Shown: in pieces, positions 5,173-9,143 of the stretch
Numbering within the stretch: the first letter of the stretch is position 1
Layout: every line of letters begins with the position of its first letter
NCBI GenBank assembly: GCA_003820635.1
Contig: RPOS01000005.1
Span: 1 to 9,143 of the forward strand
From: Verrucomicrobiaceae bacterium
GTDB taxonomy: Bacteria > Verrucomicrobiota > Verrucomicrobiae > Verrucomicrobiales > Akkermansiaceae
Direction: 5' to 3'
Length of the DNA stretch: 9,143 nucleotides
Program-made: the position numbers and the translations under genes
Notes under the pieces: generated by a model
Told to the model about the DNA's origin: nothing
The model's input: the letters and a program-made list of their open reading frames with translations, nothing else
The model's database searches: none

Positions 5173-6283
5173 AGAGGGCAGCAGTCAATTGCTGTCCGAT
5201 TTGCAACACTTCAGGCCGGGCATCACTCACATGAGCGAGAGTGCTACCCGACGAAGTTGATGCTACACAATCCGGCAACGGTTGTCCAAGATTTTTTAAC
5301 ATCTTTTCTGCCTTGGCGGGTGAGATCAGAACGCGGTCATAAATGTACTCTTCCAACAGGTGTTCCGACAGTGCAGCGCGCGCAGCATCTTCATCCGTCC
5401 AACGCCGGACGGCACGCTTGGCAACCAGCTTATGCTCAGGCAGTTTGATCCCCTTCTCCAGCATCTGAAACGCCAGCGCGCGGAGATCTGTAATCCACCC
5501 CTCTAGTACATCGGCATTTTTAAGATAGGCGCTGATCTGCGCTGCGTCCAGGTCTTGCAGCGACGTCTTAAGCGCGCGATCAACTGCGCCCGTCATTTTG
5601 GGGCAAATGGGTTTTGCGGCACACCAGCGGCAGTGGTCGCCCGCGCTCAGGTTGGCGTCAGGTTTCTGTGCTTCGCGTACCGCCATCGCCAGCTCATGTT
5701 CGAACGCCTTGATGCGCTCCGGCGTAGTCACCCAGCGGCTAACGCCTTTGGTCGGCTGGACAATCACGCACTCGATTTCTGTTGCACCCTTAAACACCCA
5801 CTGCACTTCAGGGGTGCGCATCGCAGCGGCAGCGTAGAACAGCAGTTGTGGATTCTCTTCCGCTGTCACCAGCACGCCGTCGCCAAACTTCCAGTCAATT
5901 ACCAGAGCCTTAGTTCCAATGCGACCCAATAGGTCAGTAGAGCCAAAAACGTCAGGTAAAAAATCACCAAAACCCACTCGGGTTTCGACAGCGAATTCCA
6001 TTTGTTTCGTCGGGTCGATTTCGTCGAGAGCCGCGAGCGCCGGTAGTAACTTGTCATCTATCAGTTCCTGGGTAAGTTCAATGTCTTGATACTTCATGCC
6101 TAGGAACGAATCCACCGGCAGCGATTTGTCCAATATGTCGGCGATTACGTTGTGCAACAGCGTGCCTTCATCTGCGTACTTGCTAGACAGTTGCGGCGGC
6201 ATCTTATTGACCAACGCCACGCTACCGGGGCACGCCATCACTCGCTTGGCGGTGCTACCGCCGACTACTTTACTGTGTTGCAT
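5159..6283 (-). CDS. DUF2800-type PD-(D/E)XK nuclease with Cas4/AddB-like cysteine cluster
   Basis: A 374-residue RecB/Cas4-like nuclease predicted to cut or resect DNA ends during phage replication or recombination. Nuclease residues seen are H44 (GTLLHN), D117 (DVFGSTDLL), D130 and K132 (LVIDWKFGDG), and NPQLLFYAAA (144-153), matching the QxxxY element. Cys18 (MACPGS) pairs in pattern with C218, C221 and C227 (HCRWCAAKPIC), the split one-plus-three cysteine layout that holds a 4Fe-4S cluster in Cas4 and AddB. The C-terminal region (about 240-374) looks helical, with no motif I recognise. The start at 6283 has GGAGG eight bases upstream. It is the first gene of the leftward unit, and ten bases separate its stop from the start of the 215-aa gene. 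Family assignment is firm; the cluster and activity are inferred from motifs. Confidence 0.9.
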   Translation of the reverse strand: MQHSKVVGGSTAKRVMACPGSVALVNKMPPQLSSKYADEGTLLHNVIADILDKSLPVDSFLGMKYQDIELTQELIDDKLLPALAALDEIDPTKQMEFAVETRVGFGDFLPDVFGSTDLLGRIGTKALVIDWKFGDGVLVTAEENPQLLFYAAAAMRTPEVQWVFKGATEIECVIVQPTKGVSRWVTTPERIKAFEHELAMAVREAQKPDANLSAGDHCRWCAAKPICPKMTGAVDRALKTSLQDLDAAQISAYLKNADVLEGWITDLRALAFQMLEKGIKLPEHKLVAKRAVRRWTDEDAARAALSEHLLEEYIYDRVLISPAKAEKMLKNLGQPLPDCVASTSSGSTLAHVSDARPEVLQIGQQLTAALSKLI

Positions 6284-6308
6284 TTGTGTTTCCTCCGTTT
6301 CAGGCTGA

Positions 6309-6336
6309 ATAATAATTGAAAAAAAGTTTTTGACAA
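6309..6336 (-). promoter_or_regulatory. Leftward sigma70-like promoter for the DUF2800-PolA-primase unit
   Basis: On the minus strand, TTGTCA (6336-6331, 5/6 of consensus) and TATTAT (6314-6309, 5/6) are separated by 16 bases. Transcription would begin near 6302, leaving a leader of about 19 bases with GGAGG at 6296-6292. Spacing and matches are read from sequence; promoter activity is inferred. Confidence 0.65.
6316..6336. promoter_or_regulatory. Imperfect palindrome between the divergent promoters, possible operator
   Basis: TTGAAAAAAA (6316-6325) and TTTTTGACAA (6327-6336) form an imperfect inverted repeat around 6326, with 8 of 10 positions matching. It spans both -35 boxes and part of the leftward spacer. 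A regulator-binding site is possible, but A/T tracts make chance symmetry easy. Confidence 0.3.
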
Positions 6337-6357
6337 CCTAATTTTTCATGCTAGAGT
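6330..6357 (+). promoter_or_regulatory. Rightward sigma70-like promoter with extended -10
   Basis: A perfect TTGACA (6330-6335) is followed after 16 bases by TAGAGT (6352-6357, 4/6 of TATAAT), preceded by TG at 6349-6350 as in extended -10 promoters. The predicted start of transcription, about seven bases further on, falls on or next to the ATG at 6364, so the first message may be leaderless. Confidence 0.6.
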
Positions 6358-6363
6358 GAGTCC

Positions 6364-6633
6364 ATGAAAGAACACGAGATAGAAAGTTACTTTGTCTGGG
6401 TAGTCGAGATGCAAGGCGGGCTGACATACAAGTTTAAAAGCCCATCCCATCGCGGCGTCGCTGACCGGATTGCGTGTCTGCCGAACGGCCAAACTTGGTT
6501 TGTTGAACTTAAAACCAAAGGCGGGCGCTTGTCAGAACTCCAAAAATTGTACGCACGAGACATGCGCAGCTTAGGTCAAAACTATGCGTGCCTCTGGACT
6601 AAGGAACAGATTGATGAGTGGGCCAACACTTAG
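6364..6633 (+). CDS. VRR-NUC domain nuclease
   Basis: An 89-residue stand-alone VRR-NUC protein, a small PD-(D/E)XK nuclease type thought to act on branched or recombining DNA. The pattern is an acidic N-terminal helix residue (E5 or E7), the SHRGVADRI loop with D34, the FVELKTKGG strand with E48 and K50, then an LQ helix with Q60. Length is typical for phage single-domain members, and all key residues are present. The upstream bases (GTGAGTCC) lack a convincing ribosome site, in contrast with nearly every other gene here. It is the first gene of the rightward unit and overlaps the SNF2 helicase start by 20 bases. This nuclease-helicase pairing recurs in phage replication modules. Confidence 0.93.
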   Translation: MKEHEIESYFVWVVEMQGGLTYKFKSPSHRGVADRIACLPNGQTWFVELKTKGGRLSELQKLYARDMRSLGQNYACLWTKEQIDEWANT

Positions 6634-7945
6634 GTCGTATCAAAACGAAGCGGCTGATTTTATTTACGAGCACGACCGCGCAATGATTCTCGCGCCAGTC
6701 GGTGCGGGTAAGACAGCAACCACGCTGACAGCCATGCAAGACGCGATTAGCGACGGCGTAGTCAAACGATTCTTGGTGTTGGCACCTAAGCGTGTCTGCA
6801 CCGACGTATGGCCTGTAGAGCGTCTTATCTGGTCGCCATACATCACTATGGCCGTGGCGGTCGGCACGCCTGAACAGCGGCTGACTGCGCTGAACAGCGG
6901 CGCAAGTGTGGTCGTCACCAACTATGACAATTTGTTATGGCTGGCGAATCAAAAGCTGGACTTTGACGGCGTTGTGTTTGATGAACTGACGCGCCTCAAG
7001 AATCCGTCAGGCGCACGTTACAAGGCGCTGCTGAAAGTCATTGAACCCATGCGTGTGCGTTGGGGTTTGACTGGCAGCTTTACCAGTAACGGGCTTGAGG
7101 ACGTGTTCGGCCAGTGCAAGATCATTGACCAGAACCTGCTTGGGCGCAGCAAGGGCGCGTTCATGCAGACGTACTTTGTGCTGATTAATGCCGACTACGG
7201 CGAGTGGGCGCCGCGTCCTGGCTCGCTTGATCGGGTCATGCAGAAGATCAAGCCGGCGACGTACCTGCTGGAGCCGGGCGAATACAAGGACACGCTGCCG
7301 CCGTTGCATGCCGTTGAAGTGCGTTGCGACATGGAAATGACGCCGTACAACAAGATGAAGAAAGACTTCGTGTTTGAAGGTATTACGGCGGTAAACGCGG
7401 GGGTCGCTGCGGGCAAATTACAGCAGATGGCGTCGGGGTTTGTCTATGAGACGACAAAGAAACCCCATCCCGATAAGCCGGGCAAGTTCATTGTAACGCA
7501 GATCCCGGTGCGATTCAGCGCGCACAAGTTTGATGCGCTGGACGATTTGTTAGAAGAAAACCAACGGGCGAATACCATCATCGCCTACACGTACCAAGAA
7601 GAGTTGGCAGAACTGAAACGGAGATACCCACATGCAGTCACCCTCGAAGATCCCAACGCAATCGAACGCTGGAATGCTGGACGTGTTGAGCTACTGCTTG
7701 TCCATCCAAAGTCTGCCGGTCATGGTCTTAATCTCCAGCATGGCGGCTGCAACATGGTATTTCTTTCGTTGCCTTGGTCGCTGGAACTGTACGAACAAAC
7801 GGTAGGGAGACTACATCGAAGCGGCCAACGGCATGATGTGTGGTGTTACGTCATGCTAACCAACAAGACCGTCGATGAAAAGATATGGGCCGGACTACAT
7901 AACAAACGGACCATATCGGATATTGCACTGGAGGCACTGAAGTGA
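6614..7945 (+). CDS. SNF2-family (SF2) DNA helicase/translocase
   Basis: A 443-residue ATP-driven DNA translocase likely acting in phage replication or recombination. Motifs in order: RSYQ near the N-terminus (7-10), Walker A APVGAGKT (27-34), LVLAPKR (54-60), motif II FDEL (122-125) followed by TRLKN, motif III GLTGS (151-155), motif V SAGHGLNLQ (367-375) and motif VI QTVGRLHRSGQ (395-405). Motif II reads DELT, not the DEAH usual in chromatin SNF2 proteins. No extra DNA-binding domain is seen, consistent with compact phage versions. I chose the ATG at 6614 because AAGGA lies eight bases upstream and the RSYQ motif follows directly; a longer frame from 6584 adds ten unconvincing residues. It overlaps the VRR-NUC gene by 20 bases, suggesting translational coupling. 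Confidence 0.93.
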   Translation: MSGPTLRSYQNEAADFIYEHDRAMILAPVGAGKTATTLTAMQDAISDGVVKRFLVLAPKRVCTDVWPVERLIWSPYITMAVAVGTPEQRLTALNSGASVVVTNYDNLLWLANQKLDFDGVVFDELTRLKNPSGARYKALLKVIEPMRVRWGLTGSFTSNGLEDVFGQCKIIDQNLLGRSKGAFMQTYFVLINADYGEWAPRPGSLDRVMQKIKPATYLLEPGEYKDTLPPLHAVEVRCDMEMTPYNKMKKDFVFEGITAVNAGVAAGKLQQMASGFVYETTKKPHPDKPGKFIVTQIPVRFSAHKFDALDDLLEENQRANTIIAYTYQEELAELKRRYPHAVTLEDPNAIERWNAGRVELLLVHPKSAGHGLNLQHGGCNMVFLSLPWSLELYEQTVGRLHRSGQRHDVWCYVMLTNKTVDEKIWAGLHNKRTISDIALEALK

Positions 7946-8103
7946 AAAGACTGGATCATTGGAGAACGCTGTTGAAAGCAGCAAAGGCGGAACTTCCCAT
8001 GCGGCGGCGGGCATCTAACGCCGCTGCGCGAAGCCTGCGCAAACTTGAAGAGAAGATTGAAAAACTGGAGCAAAAAATTGAACATAACCTGGCGAGTTCT
8101 TAA
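7942..8103 (+). CDS. 53-aa basic coiled-coil protein, GTG start
   Basis: A small unassigned protein. The first half is basic (KRLDHW, RRR at 21-23). Residues 30-50 form a regular heptad pattern with L32, L35, I39, L42, I46 and L50 in a/d positions among alternating Lys and Glu, so a short dimeric or trimeric coiled coil is likely. The GTG start is supported by a perfect GGAGG (7930-7934) seven bases upstream, lying inside the end of the SNF2 gene. The gene overlaps the SNF2 stop by four bases. Function is unknown; a DNA- or partner-binding accessory is only a guess from charge and context. Confidence 0.7.
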   Translation: MKRLDHWRTLLKAAKAELPMRRRASNAAARSLRKLEEKIEKLEQKIEHNLASS

Positions 8104-8269
8104 TGATGTACTGGCGTCCAAAACAGAAGAAGAAGTTTTGGAACTGCTGACTTTTGAGCGCGAGAACCTTTGCCGCGTTACGTTCTTGGAGCGGTTGCAT
8201 CAACGGTACTGCGCGCTTCGCGCGAGCAGGGAACGCATCGAACTACTTAAGGAGGCGAAAGCACCATGA
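8078..8269 (+). CDS. 63-aa hypothetical phage protein, probable TTG start
   Basis: An unassigned, mostly helical protein. It shows WRVLNDVLASKTEEEVLELL (5-24) and then RVTFLERLHQRYCALRASRERIEL (33-56), a charged helical style common among small phage early proteins. There is no ATG in frame. I prefer TTG at 8078 because GGAG (8067-8070) sits seven bases upstream; TTG at 8045 would give 74 residues without a good ribosome site. It overlaps the preceding gene by 26 bases, and its TGA overlaps the next ATG (ATGA at 8266). The gene is well supported by those overlaps; the exact start is uncertain. Confidence 0.7.
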   Translation: MNITWRVLNDVLASKTEEEVLELLTFERENLCRVTFLERLHQRYCALRASRERIELLKEAKAP

Positions 8270-8415
8270 AGTTAGCACGCAGGGCTGTAAAGTTGTTCCC
8301 GTTTAAAGACTACACAACACGACAAGCTGTAATTCACGTCCGTAAGGCGTGGCTGCGTTCAATGCTGACTCTGGGGGACAAATGGCTTCTCGCAAACGCA
8401 AACCGCGTCCGATAG
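8266..8415 (+). CDS. 49-aa basic hypothetical phage protein
   Basis: A small basic protein with RRAVKLFPFKDY near the N-terminus and VRKAWLRSMLTLGDKWLLANA near the C-terminus. The AWLRS...LGDKWLLA pattern resembles small proteins I recall from several phages of Proteobacteria, but I cannot name the family with certainty. Its ATG overlaps the previous stop (ATGA), and AAGGAGG lies ten bases upstream, slightly long but strong. It overlaps the next gene by 34 bases in another frame. No enzyme motif is seen. Confidence 0.72.
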   Translation: MKLARRAVKLFPFKDYTTRQAVIHVRKAWLRSMLTLGDKWLLANANRVR

Positions 8416-8825
8416 AGATTCCGTGTCTCGTACTGAGTCAGATAGTGCCTGACTCGCAGATAACGCTTCTGACGGCTTTAAATGCGTTTGTTGAGGGGTG
8501 GGCTACACCTACGCATTTTGACGTCATGTTGGACACCAGAGACTTGCTGCTGTTGGGTGCAAGCGCGAAAGATGATGAAGGAGTCATGGCAGTTTGCCGC
8601 GCAGCAAACATCGCGCTGGCGAACATCCAAGACAGCTACAACGGCGCGTTCAAGTCAGAACAAGAAGAGCTAAACGCGTTGGCAATGTTGGTCGATATAT
8701 CAAATGACTTTTGGAACCGGCAGTCTGGATCGTTGTACCGCGCCGCATACATTGCTTTGAAAGAATGGCGGCAAAAACAGGGAGCGGAAAATGAAGGTCA
8801 GCGCAACGAAAGAGGAACCCATTAA
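8382..8825 (+). CDS. 147-aa hypothetical phage protein, helical
   Basis: No enzymatic motif is visible. The N-terminus is basic (ASRKRKPRP, 2-10). The rest is probably all-helical: ITLLTALNAFVEGWATPTHFDVMLD, a middle VMAVCRAANIALANIQDSYNGAF, and a C-terminal ELNALAMLVDISNDFWNRQS followed by LYRAAYIALKEW. This layout resembles a small phage family with a repeated A-N-I-A type helix and a late E-L-x-A-L helix, but that is from memory and uncertain. The ATG at 8382 follows GGGGGA by a few bases. An earlier GTG at 8349 would add 11 residues and is less likely. It overlaps the genes on both sides by about 35 bases. Confidence 0.78.
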   Translation: MASRKRKPRPIEIPCLVLSQIVPDSQITLLTALNAFVEGWATPTHFDVMLDTRDLLLLGASAKDDEGVMAVCRAANIALANIQDSYNGAFKSEQEELNALAMLVDISNDFWNRQSGSLYRAAYIALKEWRQKQGAENEGQRNERGTH

Positions 8826-9012
8826 GCCCGGCTGGTACGTTGTTGAATGGGGCGAGTTTGCAGCAAGTCCGACGCTGATTTATTACGACGAACGTGGCTG
8901 GCAACGCAGCCCAGGCAATGAAAGTTTTTTTGGTACGCACGAAGGCGACGTATGGTGGGATGAGTTTGAGCCTAGCGACTTCACAATGTTTCTCTTGAGG
9001 GTAATGGCATGA
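8791..9012 (+). CDS. 73-aa acidic, aromatic-rich hypothetical protein
   Basis: An unassigned protein with KPGWYVVEWGEF (12-23), LIYYDERGWQR (29-39) and GDVWWDEFEPSDF (52-64). The density of Trp and Tyr and the alternating pattern suggest a small beta-strand domain, similar in style to short phage proteins that begin with a PGWY motif. Length is complete, from an ATG with GGGAG six bases upstream to a TGA that overlaps the next ATG. It overlaps the upstream gene by 35 bases. A role cannot be inferred beyond membership in the early small-gene cluster. Confidence 0.78.
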   Translation: MKVSATKEEPIKPGWYVVEWGEFAASPTLIYYDERGWQRSPGNESFFGTHEGDVWWDEFEPSDFTMFLLRVMA

Positions 9013-9143
9013 ATTGGGCGGAGTATGTAAACACCATACCGCAGACGCTTGATGAACGCAGGATTGAAAAATCTGTCCAGTACAAACGAGAGAAGCGAAA
9101 TGAATACGAGCGAAAAAAGCGGGCTTCCAAAAAAGTGGTGCAG
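9009..9143 (+). CDS. Start of a highly charged hypothetical protein (runs off right edge)
   Basis: At least 45 codons are open from the ATG at 9009, which overlaps the preceding TGA (ATGA) and has GAGGG seven bases upstream. The visible product starts MNWAEYVNTIPQTLDERR and becomes strongly basic and helical (KREKRNEYERKKRASKK, 26-42), suggesting a nucleic-acid-binding or coiled region. The C-terminus is outside the window, so no family can be assigned. Confidence 0.65.
   Translation, partial: MNWAEYVNTIPQTLDERRIEKSVQYKREKRNEYERKKRASKKVVQ

Noticed and set aside
6584..6613. Ten-residue extension of the SNF2 helicase
   Set aside because: AAGGA at 6601-6605 is correctly spaced for the ATG at 6614, not for 6584.
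6871..6903. Short repeated CTGAACAGCGGC units
   Set aside because: They lie inside the SNF2 coding sequence, are read in different frames and do not extend into an array.
1..9143. CRISPR array, insertion sequence or rRNA
   Set aside because: No regularly spaced repeats, transposase motifs or rRNA-like stretches were seen.

Overview
The window is part of a tailed-phage or prophage genome, most likely from a proteobacterial host. Supporting signs are strong GGAGG-type ribosome sites, sigma70-like promoters, a bacterial tRNA-Thr with an encoded CCA, moderate G+C, tight ATGA gene overlaps and a full phage replication toolkit. No capsid, tail, lysis, integrase or repressor gene is visible, so the lifestyle is open. 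The host genus cannot be named from the sequence alone.

Layout. Two transcription units diverge from a short promoter region at about 6284-6363. Leftward (minus strand, read from 6283 down to 1) come: a DUF2800-type PD-(D/E)XK nuclease with four Fe-S-type cysteines (6283-5159); a 215-aa protein in the place where related modules carry the DUF2815 ssDNA-binding-type gene (5148-4501); a gene-free stretch with a predicted pseudoknot and a 24-position stem (4494-4381); a tRNA-Thr(UGU) (4362-4287); a 38-aa hydrophobic peptide gene (4259-4143); a family A DNA polymerase with a 3'-5' exonuclease domain (4146-2215); an inserted NUMOD4/HNH endonuclease (2212-1829); and a primase-helicase that runs off the left edge (1776-1). 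Rightward (plus strand) come: a VRR-NUC nuclease (6364-6633); an SNF2-type helicase (6614-7945); then closely packed small genes of unknown function (7942-8103, 8078-8269, 8266-8415, 8382-8825, 8791-9012, and 9009 past the right edge).

How the genes fit together. DUF2800 nuclease, DUF2815-like protein, PolA, primase/SF3 helicase, VRR-NUC and SNF2 helicase form a recurring phage replication and recombination module. The primase-helicase would open the template and prime it, and PolA would copy it. The two PD-(D/E)XK nucleases and the SNF2 ATPase would act in recombination, end processing or branched-DNA handling. Here the module is split between two divergent units whose -35 boxes overlap on opposite strands.

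Most unusual part: 4265-5172. A 20-bp direct repeat (19/20 identical), which includes the last codons and stop of the DUF2800 gene plus the next ribosome site, brackets the 215-aa gene, the structured RNA and the tRNA. This looks like an inserted or duplicated cassette. The long stem inside it keeps pairing through G-U wobbles only on the transcribed strand, which suggests a functional RNA.
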